In this document: positions 1-12,219 of the stretch, piece by piece
Position numbering within the stretch: the first letter of the stretch is position 1
Layout of the letters: each line of letters begins with the position of its first letter
DNA from: Sclerotinia nivalis
Lineage: Eukaryota; Ascomycota; Leotiomycetes; Helotiales; Sclerotiniaceae
Direction of reading: 5' to 3'
DNA length: 64,000 bases
Assembly: GCA_029531795.1 (NCBI GenBank)
Contig: JAPEIS010000011.1
Coordinates: 1,550,001 to 1,614,000, forward strand
Program-made: the position numbers and the translations under genes
The notes under the pieces: model-generated
Seen by the model: only the letters and a program-made list of their open reading frames with translations
Database searches by the model: none
What the model was told of the DNA's origin: nothing

Positions 1-3000
1 AACCTTGTTTCTTCTAGCGAGCTTGTGGCCTCGATGGAAGGTATGTATGTCGTTCCAAGCTTGCTCGTTGGCACAATGTGATTTTATCTAGCGCGAGGGT
101 GGTAGATTTCTTCCTAGCTTTCATGGAACTCTTTCACTCGCCTCGCGAGCTGTCCCGTGAAGAGCTATTATATGAGAGGGATCGTGAAGAAGTCCAAAGC
201 TCAAAGTATGGATATTTCGAGAGAGGGTGGAAATAGACATTGTAATGGCATATCCTGCGGGGCACTTCCATACATCAGTTGTGTGCGGTCTGTCAAATGG
301 GAGGGTAGATATACCGCCAGCAGGGCAATCAATGCCGGCACAATTTTATTTTCTTCAAGGAAGGTGGTATAAAGCCCTTGTTGGATGAAAGCTGATCAAA
401 ATCGTTAAGAATAAGAAACAAAATCGCTAAAAATATCTAAAGATATCAACGGGTGAGAGTAAGCAACCATCTTCCAGACGATGTAGCAAGTACGCCTTTC
501 TTCATCAAACTGTTGGTCCTATACGATGCAGTCATGTTGGTGATTGCAACATCAATCTGCAGTTATTTAGAATGGATCAACCACTCCCTGATTTATGCAT
601 GTTCGAGGAGGACTGTATGCCGGGTGGCACATCTGTTCCTGACCTGATTGTTCCGAATATTGCTCCGGATACAGTACATGTTGATGATATAGGAAGAGAG
701 CAAGAGCATGTGATTACTGTGTCAATGGCGTAGCCAGCCAGAGCTTTGACTGTGAAGGTAACTGAATTGTGAAGTATTGATACTGTATCGGAGCAGCCAT
801 CTTCTTTCACTAAGATCTGCAAGAGCAAAAGCTTGCCACGCAGCAGCATGACTTCAAAATGATATCGAGCAGCTCAGATGGTGGGCAATACTTGTGTGAG
901 GACGTTCCCAGAGTCGTATTATCGGGCGTCGCTGCGTGAAATATGCCTATGCGATGGAACGTGCAGCTACTGCATCCGATCCTGTGTAAGAAGATTAACT
1001 CGTTCGCAATACTGATCTATCAATACCATTTGCTCTTCGGCTTTCAGAATAGTATGATCCTCGACCGTGTCCGATATGATGACTTGGCGAACGGAGATGG
1101 AACCCTGGTCAGGGTATTTTTCCTCGATCTGGAAATCACGCGTCTCTTTGAAGTCTACTCTAGAATTCACTTTTCTCTGACCTCGTAATGCTCTGAATCC
1201 CACTTTACAACACGAAAGTTGAATAAAGGTTGTGATCGTCAGAGCGGTGCGACCGGCCGGAAGGGATAGGAAACTTACACTTCCCATCTATCTAGGCATG
1301 CCCAACACCTTAGAGGTGCGATTAGGGTGAATCTGAGTACCGAGACACTTCTTTTAGCACTCCATGGCAGACTGCTCTTCTCAGTTCTAGACACAGTCTT
1401 GCACGATACAAATGGAGTCAATCCAAAGGTAATTAATAAGAATATACAATATGAGATGGGTGGATGATGGAGTTGTTTGGGTAGAACCACCCGATCGCCG
1501 CTTAGACACCTATTTTCTAGCTCGAGTCTAAAGAAGCAAGACCGCCACGACAGTAGAGCGGTATAGGCAGGATCTGTATTGTTTCTTTTTCATTGATAAT
1601 TGGTGCATTACTTGTAGGCGCCTGGCCAATGGAGCATCATTCGAGAGTAGAGCCCGGGACTTGACGCACATATGGTGTCGAATGTTACGACACAAGTCAG
1701 TAGAGCTCATATTTGAGGATAAAAATATGGTGATTATGACGCTTGCGAGCTTCGTGGGTCAGGTTGAAGACGGTTGAACGATAGTATCAAACATTGTAAG
1801 ATAGGAAGATCAATGGCAAATTTCCAAAGATTGGATAGAAAGTAGTCCCCCGACACATAATCCTCCTTTCTAAAATAGAAGGGCGGAACATCCAATATCC
1901 TCGAAAGCCCACAAGTAGAAATGATTAGAGAAACGGCGTCTAAACATTCCCAATGAAAGTACAAAGCTACAAATAACAGTGCGCTAGACGGCACCATCAA
2001 ATCCCACGATTGTCGTTTAGAAAATCCGAACGCAAACGATATTTATTCGAAATGAACTTACTTCATTGTGGAGTTTTCCGAACAAGGAAGAGCAAGCCAG
2101 CCTTGTGACTTCCAGCTCATTTTTTCAGCTTCATGTCGTCTTTATTGACTGCAGCCGGGTACTAGTAAGCACATTTGGTTGTCTCTATATTTAGAAGGTT
2201 ATATAATGCACGAGTGCTGGTGATATAAGCTGACTTCTTGTTTCCAATACTGACTGATGCAAGTAAAATGCTCGGGGATATGTGATTCGCAGTATAGTAG
2301 AATGTGATGTATCTTGGTATTGAATGGGATGACTACAGTCAGTCATCCTCCCAGGTTACTAACAACGTATAATTATGCATAAACTAAGCAACGGATTTTG
2401 AAAAATACATCTATCATCGTATGTGACAGTCTAGATTGTTCGAGAACTCTCCCGAGCCGGAATTTATGAAAGGAGGATGGTTTGCTGGGGCTTTATTGTG
2501 TAACAGTATTCAGCTATTCGAGACCAATCATTCATATTCCAACAGAATAAATCAGTAAAGAAAATATCAAATAAGAGCCACATTTGTGAATGGGTGGCTA
2601 GATATCATTGAAAGCCAATCTCCGCAGCCGAAAAGCGAATTTTTAGAAGTCAACTTTGAGGTCTAGCAACAGGAAAATTATCAAACCAGCAAATATCTCT
2701 GAGAAAGTAAACCATAAAGATAATTATGATACGATGGCACATAAGATCCTAAGCCCTGTGGATGTGAAAAAATCTTCGGAAAATTGACTGACAAGAACCA
2801 TCCCAGCGACATATTTTATTTTATTTTTTTTGTCAGTTTTGTCTAATTTGACTTACTCCCACTCTTCTCGGAGTGTTGTCAGAAATTATATCTAAACGTG
2901 TAGCTGTAACATGTAATGGAATTGATGCGTTCGTAGAATTAGATGAGAAATTTCTAATTGTCTATATGTGATGGGTAATGAATAATATCGTCTTTTGATA

Positions 3001-5005
3001 CTTTCCGCGAAGGGATTCGCAATAGCTTATCACATAACTAATCGATACATCAATACGTCTAGTGGAAGATGCATTGGTCAGTTCAGTCGACGTCAACCCT
3101 AATAATTCAAAGGGAATGCATGAAAAGAAGACGTAAATCAACGATGGAATTCACCGAGGGAAATCGGTATAGAAATGTTCACGAATAAAAGTGACTTGAT
3201 GAAGATATAGATTCGAACAGGAAGAAGTCAAGGCCACAAACAGATAATTGCAATTGAAAGGGAGGTATGGCGAGTCGGGGACTGCTGGCTCAGTGGCTTC
3301 TTCTGAACTGATAAGATGGAGGAATCTGCCAAACTTTCATCGATGTGGATTGAAAGGGGGAAACATCGGGCGGAGCTTTTAGCATGTCGATCTCACTCAG
3401 GAAAATCACTCAAATATATTCTCTTACACAAAGCTGACGGTGAGGGAATTCAATTAAATTCCAGAAAAATCTCCGTTATCAGTAAGTGATGGCAGTAGCA
3501 GAAATTAATTCTAATATATGTAAGCCTCGACATTAGAAATTTGGCGAAAGTCAAACAACGACATATTTACCTGGTTAACGATCAAGTTGAGTTAAGCTTT
3601 TTTGATAACAAATTTTTCGTTCTTTTCATCTCTTCGTATTCCATCAATCTAAGACTTTCTCAATGAAGATCTTGTGTCAAAGATGATAGCCTGGCATAGC
3701 CTTGCTTGTGTGACGAAAGTTTCTGGTTCGAGATTTCCATTATGTCAGGGATATTTATATTGATGTGATTACGACTATCACTATAAAAATCCTTGTTGGC
3801 TGTAATGATAGGGGGGGTCAAACAAGGTTGTTATACCCCCATCCATGGAATCATTTCATGAAACCATTGGTAACCGCTCATTCTTTGCATATCACAATCA
3901 CCGAATGACGATCTGGATTGAGAAAACATTTGATGTTGATAGTGTTGTCGTTGGATTGTTGGGTAGCTAGATGGCGGAGACAAGCTGTGAGCTGCACATC
4001 ATCTTTTGGCTTGCTTCATTACCATAAATGCTAAATTAGCGGTTCGAGTGCCTAGATTGGGATGTGGCATTACGGACTGGAAATATTGAATGCAGGTAAG
4101 CACGCCGCCTCACGATTTTTGGCAAGCGGTCCATCTCATCTTTAGCTGTAAGATTCTGAAGAAAGTTATTGATGGCGTATCTCGTCGTCATAATCTTGAT
4201 AATCTAGTCTGGAACATTTAAAAGGAGATATCAATTCGAAACATCGTTAATCAAAATCCACTATATTAGACGAGAGAGTCTTACCTATATGAGTTTAGTG
4301 GTGATGTGTCTATCCTTGAATGTCAGACAAAAATCTAGAACGAAAAAAGTTTCCTCAACCTTTCCCAATCTACCCAATCCAACATGAGATGAACTTCATA
4401 TATTTTTATGGTCTACCAATAAATCCCCTGGCATTTCCCCTGACAGATTGATAACACATGTCTTGCTGCTTTCCACGAGATTGGTGATATTATAATACAA
4501 ATTAAATCAATCTTATACTATTAATTATCAATGAAACACTCAAGCGGCGGTGAGATTGCAGTCTTTCGTCAGGAGAAATGGAAGACAAAATCACCAATCT
4601 TTCTTTCTTAATATACCCCCATTCCATTGCCATTGGTCAATAGCAAGTGCTGGGTTCTGTCCTGAGCTTTATTCAAGCTTCTTGATCCACAAATACTAAT
4701 ATACCTTGAATTATGGAGGGGCGGGATACCCGGGTCGACCATACAATCCATAGTCTGGAACCATGCACTATCATTCTGTGTATCGTTCAAATACTTTCTC
4801 GTTTCTCAAATTTCCATTCGATCTTTTTTTCTCTCTACCAGCTTTCGAAGTATCTCACCTTCAGTCTCTCTTTCTTCAAAGACCTGCTCTTACCACAATC
4901 TCTTGGCTGTGCCATCTTTACGTTCTATTTGTACATCAAAGAATATATCAGTAGGCCAGATCCTCTATAAAAAAAAAAGATATCGAAAATCATACCTCAA
5001 CAAAA
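1..5005. other. gene-poor interval, no convincing coding region
   Basis: About 5 kb holding only short, mutually overlapping open frames with no recognisable protein family, no consistent splice signals and no codon pattern like the genes further right. The first bases, up to a possible donor at about position 41, could be the tail of an exon entering from outside the window, but this cannot be supported. The immediate upstream region of the CBM1 gene (4800-5005) is pyrimidine-rich, as is common in fungal promoters. Confidence 0.6.
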
Positions 5006-5819
5006 ATGAAGTGCAACGCCATCATTCTCGCCAGCTTCGCGCTCGGCCAATCAGTTATGGCAACAAACATCCATCGTCCTGGAGGCCAGTAAGTACAAAA
5101 TTACTTTCATATTCAATCTTTACAGTCTGCTAATCGTGAATAGCTTCCAACTTCAGGCCTTCAATGGAACAGCTCCCCCATTCCCATCTGGAACTGGACA
5201 CTCATCTGGTTTCCCTCGCCCAAGCGGAAAGCCATCCCACACCAAGTCCAAGAAGCCTTGCAAGACCAAGTCATCCTCTGCGGTAGCATCTTCTGGCGCA
5301 GCAACTTCTGTTGCAGCCATTAGCTCCGAAGCTCCTGTCGTCACTTCCGCGCCAGCAGTCAGCTCCGACCTTGCTACACCAAGCAGTGTTCCGTACACAA
5401 CTACAATCACAAACCTCCTTTCTGAGACCGTCATTGTCACTGTTACTCCACAACCTGCAACCTCCATTCCAGAAACTTCAACCTCCACCACAGCCGTCGC
5501 TGTCCCAACAACTTTGAAGAGTTCTGATGTAGATACCTCGACAACATTCATTGCTCCATCATCCTCTTCAAAGGCCCCAGCAAACTCTCTTCCACCATAC
5601 CCAACAACCTTTTCAACTGGTGCTTCCCCGACCATTGCTTCTACCGGTTTCGCCTCTGGAACTGGTGGCGCCGCTTACCCATCAAGCTCTTTGGTCGCTG
5701 CTTACTACCGATGTGGAGGAATTGGTTACACTGGATCGACCACCTGTGTTGAGGGTACCTACTGCAAAGTTCAGAACCCATACTACTCTCAATGTATCTA
5801 CGAGTCTTATTCTTACTAA
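5006..5819 (+). CDS. secreted Ser/Thr-rich protein with C-terminal cellulose-binding domain (CBM1)
   Basis: Two exons, 5006-5088 and 5144-5819, joined across a 55-nt intron (GTAAGT donor, GCTAATC branch-like site) give 252 residues. The start lies in an A-rich context and opens a signal peptide (about residues 1-19, ending SVMA). Residues 30-210 are a low-complexity Ser/Thr/Pro/Ala linker, typical of O-glycosylated secreted fungal proteins. The C-terminus (about 215-246) is a family 1 carbohydrate-binding module: four cysteines (218, 229, 235, 245), the CGGIGYTG start, and aromatic Y223, Y241 and Y242 in the cellulose-contacting positions. No catalytic domain is present, so this is a binding or cell-wall-associated protein rather than an enzyme. 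It may anchor to plant cell wall or modulate defence recognition (inference). An alternative in-frame acceptor at 5125 would add six residues but needs a 37-nt intron. Confidence 0.87.
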
Positions 5820-6700
5820 GTGTGTGGATTGGGGAGTGAATTCGTGAAGTTGACAGTAGGAGCGATAGAGTTTGGATCACCTTGATGGTCGATAGTGTGG
5901 AGGTTCACTTCTTTTTCTATCTTACGATAGCCTTTAACAAATATAAACGATTCTTTTTTTCGATAAATGACTGCCTTCTTCTTTTTCCTTGATTAGAAAA
6001 ATGCCTAAAATGCTAGAAATCTTTGGTTCCTCACATCCCATGATAAACTTATAGAGGTTCTCAAGTATATTTAAATGACAACTGCTAGTAACTTGGAATT
6101 TAAAATCTGATATTCATAGCCATACTTCTAAAAGTGACGCTCCGCTGGCCTCCGAGAGCCACTGCGGTAAAGGCAGACTACCTGGAGTAAGATTTAGAAA
6201 GCAGAAATTAAACTGTCCCAGTTTCACCCATTGCGTAACATTTTGCACGACTTGCCAACTGCATCACATCCCAAATTCATTGGGTTGCACAACCTCCCCA
6301 ACGTTTTACCCAAAAAAAAAACAAAAAACAAAAAAAAGCACATCTGATCTGCATAACCAATGCCGTGCCAAGCAATAAGCAATTTACCTTACAGCAACTC
6401 TTGTCCGTGAAAATTTCGGGAAACAATATCTCGGTAATCTAGAAATTATTCCGAACTCCGAACCGTAGGTAGCCTTATAACGGGCCCCCCACAATACTTC
6501 GCTTAAGCATCTGCTGAATTAATGCACTCTCCACTTCTTGACAAAACTTTTGATTTTTTTTTCAGCATAATATATACTCGTATGACATTAGTCAATTATA
6601 ATCATTCCCTCATAGCCTTCATCTCATCATTCATCCAACCTTGACACATCAAGCTGGTTGGTGACGAAGTGAGGTTAGGAACTCGGGATCTATAAAAAAT
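5820..6700. other. intergenic, no gene seen
   Basis: Intergenic stretch between the CBM1 gene and the tRNA-like gene. It contains an A-rich run near 6308-6340 and otherwise nothing that can be assigned. Confidence 0.5.
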
Positions 6701-6803
6701 GGTGGTGTGGTGTAATGGTAGCACGTGACGTTGTGGTTCATCCTCTGCAGGATATCTCACGAATGATTTCCGTTTCAATCTGGGTTCGATTCCCAGCACC
6801 GCC
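6701..6803 (+). tRNA. intron-containing tRNA-like gene, possibly tRNA-His(GTG)
   Basis: A 7-bp acceptor stem pairs 6701-6707 with 6797-6803 (one G-U). The D arm (6710-6724) carries A-box sequence TGGTGTAATGG, and the T arm (6780-6796) is a perfect 5-bp stem closing TTCGATT, giving an exact B box. The discriminator base is A. The span is 103 nt, so an intron of about 33 nt (6737-6769) is needed. With U33 at 6732 the anticodon at 6733-6735 reads GTG (His), and CAC at 6758-6760 in the intron can pair with it, as in many eukaryotic pre-tRNAs. The anticodon stem is poor (one mismatch and one wobble in five pairs), and the sequence does not resemble a usual fungal tRNA-His. Isotype is therefore unsure; a tRNA pseudogene or tRNA-derived element is the alternative. 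A T-run at about 6851 could end pol III transcription. Confidence 0.55.
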
Positions 6804-7103
6804 AAAGACGCTGTCTTTGGATTGAAAACTCGTGATGGTTTAATCCCATCTTCTTTTTTGGATGACTTTGGATGGGGTTGGTGGAGTTTTTTGGTGGTGC
6901 CATGGGATGATGAGGGGGGTTTTTTCTCGGTTGGAGTGTGAGAGGAACCTCCAAAGCAAGCCTCCAAAGCCCAGTTTCTCATCATGCCAGCAGGATGTTT
7001 TTCCAGCGAAATAGGCAGTGGCTACCGGGGAGCAGCGGAGCGTCATTCAATTGATAATGATGTAAATAGATATCGTATATAAAAATGGATGTTTCTTATT
7101 AAT

Positions 7104-7166
7104 GGGGTCTAGCCCCCAAACCCCCTTTGCTTGCGGAGATTGTTTGTCCTATTTAGACCCCGCAAG
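7104..7166. repeat. overlapping inverted repeats
   Basis: GGGGTCTA at 7104-7111 is the reverse complement of TAGACCCC at 7154-7161, and CTTGCGG at 7130-7136 is the reverse complement of CCGCAAG at 7160-7166. The two stems share bases 7160-7161, so they compete. Function unknown. Confidence 0.5.
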
Positions 7167-7239
7167 TTTGTAAGGCTCACCATCTCCGAGGTTTTGGGCG
7201 AAGCCTGGAGCCGAGGGGGAAAGTCCGAGATGGTTCGTC

Positions 7240-7267
7240 AATCTGGATCCATTTCCAGTACCGCCAA
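7240..7267 (+). pseudogene. decayed copy of the tRNA T arm and 3' acceptor strand
   Basis: The bases here match the 3' end of the tRNA-like gene (6777-6805): the stretch opens with AATCTGG, keeps the TCCAG 3' T stem and ends with ACCGCCAA, but the B box is ruined by transitions and a one-base loss. The 5' half is not recognisable. A T-run at 7272-7280 follows. This looks like a partial duplicate or a retroposed tRNA-related relic. Confidence 0.4.
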
Positions 7268-7280
7268 TCAATCCTTTTTT

Positions 7281-9158
7281 TTTCTCGTTTGTACTGCTTC
7301 CGGTCATATTCGAGATTCTTTGGCTGCCGTGAGAAGGGCGGGCAGCCATCAAACACACCTGACGGAATACGGACCGAAGTAGTGACTTCAACATCTAACA
7401 CCAGCATTTACTTCCACGCCCGCCATGCCCAGGTACTGCACCAACAGCAAAAACTGTTGTCCGTCAACTCATCAGCGGGGACAAGTCTTCAATTTTGGGA
7501 GCATGTAACGACCTGAAAGCCTACGCTACAACCTTCTTCCAAGTAGCTTGAAGTCTTCTTCTACAATGTTGTTTGCACACAAATCAGGTCAGAATTGCCT
7601 GCAGGTCGAAACTCGTTCATACCACTAGCAACTGTGTCATGGCTTTGAAAATGTAAGCACCGTTCTTTGATATTCTTCTGCAAATTCGATTTTTCCATCA
7701 GGATTATTCCCCAAGGAGAGAATGCGTTCGATGAAAGGCTCGATGTTAAGACCATGCTATGTTCAGTGAGGAAAAACACAAATCTGAAATCTCACAGTTT
7801 GCCGGACTCTCTGGATATAACAGGTAAATATTAGGATGATTTAAGGTGCTAAACCAAATTATGCCCCATACTAATTGTCCAAGTAAAGGTATTAAGCGTC
7901 ATGTTAACAACTTTTTCGCGAGCAATATCAAAATCTAAATCCGATCCATAGCTTTTTCCCCCGATGTTGAATTAACAAGCAAACATTGCCATGAATACAT
8001 TTGCAAAGATCATTAAAGTCATTTCAGATAATGTTCCAATATCTATTTCGGTGCGAGAGGTCAGTATACTAATAATCACAATAGCAACGGGGTGTGAAAC
8101 AGAATAACTGATGTCTCGCAACCTGTTAGGGCCGGAGGCAAAGATAGAGGAAGAGAGACTGAATTAGAGAGGAGGTAGTTATTGGGTGCAAGGGATTTGA
8201 CGGTGAACGCCTGTGGAAGGTCTCATAAGGAGTAGATTCCATCATCAGTGTTGTTATTGTATCGTGCATCAATCACACTTCAATTACGAAGGGTGTATTC
8301 GAATGTTTCATCCAGAATATTTCGACGTTATTGTGTACTTACTTTTATTTATCTTACCACCATCATCTATCTCATCATTACTGTCTTCCTTGATACTACC
8401 ATTCACTATTCAAATATTACTACCTCATTGCCAATATTTACCTTATCATTACTACTCATCTATGTATCTCCATCCCATCAAATCCAAACCTCCACACTCC
8501 CTCCTTCCCCCTCCCCCTCTCCACCACCCAACATCTTCATCTTCATCTACATCCCCAACCGCATCCATCTCATCTTCATCTCCGTCCCCATCCAGAATGG
8601 CAAACAGGATTTAATTCATACTTCTCCTCCCAACAATAAAACAAAATAACAAATTCAACCCACTACCACGATATACTTTCCCACTTCAGCAATCATGATC
8701 AAATTTGTTTTTTCCTGCCAAGAAAATCAAACCATACAAAATTTTCTCTTAGAATAACTAGCCCCTTAATCCACCTTGGCTGTCAGGCTCTCTTAGCGAG
8801 CGAACTAAATGCGGGATCTAGCAACTACTAATTAGCATGGCCAAGAACTTCAGATGTGCAACAGATATTTTTATTTTCTCTTGGAATTTCCTTTTGATTC
8901 TTAATTTTTTGGTTATGCTTTTATTTTAGTTTGTTCTCCATTTTGATTGTATGTTACCTAGTACCTGTTGCTCCATTATAAATAACAGCCAGCCATGCAA
9001 AATTAACCGACCCAATATGTGTTACCCGTCGATTCATCATTATCATCATTATCTTGTGTCAAACCCTCCAATCCCGTGCCCATGTCGATTCCCAAGATTA
9101 CCCATTAACCCTAACGCGTCAGGCCCTCTAAATAGATAACCATCTCCTCCCCCCTACC
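7281..9158. other. intergenic, no gene seen
   Basis: About 1.9 kb of non-coding-looking sequence. The part at 8340-8640 is strongly pyrimidine-rich on the + strand (CAT/CTC runs), producing long but low-complexity open frames. Nothing else is recognised. Confidence 0.5.
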
Positions 9159-10793
9159 TTAAAAGCTCTTACCTTGATCATGATTCTCCGCATGTCCATT
9201 TCTCCATCCCAACGTTCCCCTCAAAGAATCCTCCGCCTCTACAACCTTCCTCGGCAATCCCCTTCCAATACCCGTGAACACAAAGAGAGCCCACTTCCAT
9301 CTAAATGGATTGATCGCAATGCAAAACGTGAACCACCATACCAGCTCCAGATATGTAAAGAAATCAAATGCGCCCGTTGGACTGAATCTCTTAAGGAGTC
9401 GTGTCATATCAATCCAGCGTTCCATCCAGAAGGGCCTAGGTCTGGTTAGGGGATCAGATAGAAACATGAGAAGAATACGTGTGTAGATTCCGATATGCCA
9501 ATTGCCTACCGCGCCAATGGCATTGACGTATGTGCAATTGTTACAGCAGATGGATGGATGTGAGGGAGGAAAGGTTTGGAGATACCAGTTGGGTGGCGAG
9601 TAAGGATCTTGGAAAGTATCTGATGGGAGAAAGTCGAGAGATGGACGGTCGAATCCTGTAGCCATTACGACGATATCGCCCTTTACGAGTTTTGATTGTC
9701 CAGTGCCACCTGGTGGAACACCTTTTGCACGAAGGTTGAACTTGATACCATCTTCGGTGAATCCTTTAATGTCGCCTCGTAGCCATTCGGCTTTTCCTTT
9801 ACGGATTTTATCCATAACGTCTGAATTGACCATGGGTGTACCAGTGAATAATCCTTTGTCGGTAGGAGCTAGATCTTCCAGATCTCTGTAAAAGAGTTTC
9901 TTGAGAAGAGTTTCGGGTATCCAACTCAAGAATGTTTCTTGTCCGAATATATTTAACGCGAGTAGCATATCCACTATAGCATTTCGAGGGATAATCCATT
10001 TATCACTCCTGGCCAAAATTGTGGTCTCAGTTGCTTCCTCATGGGTCGCAAATTCCAATGCTTCAACTGCACTTGCGCCACCTCCAATGATAATGATTTT
10101 CTTTCCCTTTGCGTCTTTACCGGTGAGATCACTTGAATGATATATCTCCCCCTTGAACTTGTCCATGCCTGGGATATGTGGGATTTTTACATCTCCGCAG
10201 GTGCCCACCGCTGCGATGATACCTTCGAATCGTCCTTCCGACGTATTATTGATTATCCATCGTCCTCTGTCGTCTTGATACACTTTCTCGACTTTAGTAT
10301 CGAACTTTGTTTTCTCTTCCAGACCATATCGCTTCCAAAGTTCGGTGATTTGAGATACGATTTGTTGTTGATTCGGATAGCCACCTCGCCATTGAACGGA
10401 GGGATGGAATCGGTACATCAAGGAATGGATTTGTAGACCAGATGTACTATTGACTCTCTTTTAATACATTATGTTAGCATCTATCATGTGCCTGTTCGCC
10501 TGCGGAAACCCGCATCCTCAATAAGAGAGAGAGAGGGAGACTAAACATACACTCCAAATACCACCCAATTGACTCCTAGGACCAGCCTCGAAGATTTGCA
10601 CATCAAATCCATGACCCACACAATGAGAAGCAGCAGAAACACCAGTCAATCCAGCACCAATAATTGCGATTTTTGGTCTTCCAAGCTTTTGACCATCAAC
10701 TGGAGGAGAGGGAGAAAGAAGTTTGGCAAGGAAGAATTGCCATACTTGGTAGAGAAAGAGGAAAGGATGGAATATTGGATGTAATAAGTCCAT
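9159..10793 (-). CDS. FAD-dependent monooxygenase (FMO / Baeyer-Villiger type)
   Basis: Minus-strand gene of two exons, 10551-10793 and 9159-10457; the 93-nt intron has a GTATGT donor and a perfect GCTAAC branch 12 nt before the acceptor. The product is 513 residues. Residues 42-55 hold the FAD-binding GxGxxG (IIGAGLTGVSA), followed by GGIWS. A second dinucleotide site (IIIIGGGASA, about 204-213) binds NADPH. The sequence FKGEIYHSSD (about 182-191) matches the FxGxxxH core of flavin monooxygenases, and an ATG-type motif (VVMATGF) follows. The N-terminal 25 residues are hydrophobic and aromatic, suggesting a membrane anchor. The likely role is oxygenation of a small organic substrate; which one cannot be told. 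No secondary-metabolite cluster surrounds it. A GTAAGA near the stop could be a further donor, so the extreme C-terminus is uncertain. Confidence 0.85.
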
Positions 10794-12156
10794 TTTCGCA
10801 ATTGAGGTTTCTTATGGGAGGAAATGAAATTGTATGTACCTAGTATGTATCAATTGATGAAGAGGGGAGAGAGGAAATTTATTGTAGGAAAGAGCTCGTT
10901 TGCCTTATTGACATGTGCAGTGTGAATATGACGTACCTATTTCTAGGCAAGAACACAACCAATAGGATTATGCGAAAAACTCCGGGTGATTTCCTTGGGC
11001 TATTTTTGACATGTGAGGGTGGGGTTTTAAACCCCTAACTATCCTCGGCAATCGTCAAGTATTATGACTACATTATCAACAACAATTCTTCAGATAGAGT
11101 CTCGAAACTTTGCTTTAGCTGTGGCCCCTCATAGAGACCTTTGCATGATATGTTTGAATCACGGTATTATTGAGTGAAGGCATTAGTCAAGATGATATAG
11201 CAGTAGTGAAAAATGCAACAACAGTGTTAGTTGTTAATTAGCATAGCTCAGAAGTAGCCGTTGTCAACAAAGCTAATCACGATCTAAAAAAGTTTAAAAC
11301 TCGGGTTGAGCTCTATGACTTAATTGCTGCAACCCCTTTCCCCCCAATTGGTCACTTCTTGAACTTTGAACCGGCTTCTCGTTTTGATGAATTTAATGGC
11401 GTCATGCAAAACTTTCTGTATCTAATGGACTGTCATAAGCTCTTGATTGTATTTTATCGCCTAAAGATAGAAAACGAGAATATCTGTATTTTGATAAGAC
11501 TTTCGTATTGATCATAGTAGAGGATTGTTATATTAAGGTCAATGACTAATTAATTGTATATCATTGGGGCTCAAGAAAGATTGTAATATTTGCCATTGTC
11601 GAACCTTGAAAAGATTAGGTTCTAGGAAATAGTAGCTGGTAGACTAGAATATTAGGCTTTCGTGATGCACCGGACTATTCAATTCTTCCCATATTCCAAT
11701 CAATATATGTGCTCCGTATTGACCGTCGTAGTCGGCGAAACTTTTCCAATACTCTCTGTTTCACTAGTACCTTTCGTGAATTGACTCACGATCTCTGGTA
11801 GGATCCAAACATCTAATCAATAGCTCTTTCCTAATGGCTAATAATGTATCATAAGATAATATGAATGATATCAACAAACTTTCTTTCTAACCAGAATAAG
11901 CTTCACCGCAAGCAATGTGTCCTCAATATAGTGGCAAATTAGACTGTATTGATGCACTATTGAAAAACTACGAGAGTATCAAACTTTAGTATCAACCATC
12001 TCCTCACTTTCCCGAGTTTCCCGAGCCAATACTGATCTTCAATGCCTTTGCTGAGCAAGTACGGTAGCCATTTGCCAATTTTGATTTTCTTCATGATCGG
12101 CTAGCCAGGCAAGACAGACCAGACAGAAGCCCTCTGAGTTAGCTTCTTCAGAAAAG
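10794..12156. other. intergenic, no gene seen
   Basis: AT-rich spacer of about 1.4 kb upstream of the hairpin array; no supported open frame or repeat. Confidence 0.5.
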
Positions 12157-12206
12157 TATTTAAAGACCCCATTCCCCCAGAAGTCCTTTTTTTTCTTTTC
12201 TCTTCA
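12157..12206 (+). promoter_or_regulatory. TATA-like box and pyrimidine-rich start region
   Basis: TATTTAAA at 12157-12164 is followed 20 nt later by a T/C-rich tract (12184-12206), an arrangement common at fungal pol II start sites. It directly precedes the hairpin array, so the array may be transcribed on the + strand. This is inferred from spacing alone. Confidence 0.35.
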
Positions 12207-12219
12207 TACCACCCCTTCC

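Noticed and set aside
5153..5635. 160-codon open frame antisense to the CBM1 gene
   Set aside because: Mirror of the Ser/Thr/Pro-rich linker; composition explains the lack of stops.
6602..6985. 127-codon minus-strand frame over the tRNA-like gene
   Set aside because: It translates the tRNA region backwards (the VLGIEPRL type of stretch is a known artefact of the T arm), no family.
8213..8649. Two overlapping 133-codon + frames
   Set aside because: Pyrimidine-rich low-complexity DNA giving Ser/Pro/Leu/His runs in both frames, no splice or family support.
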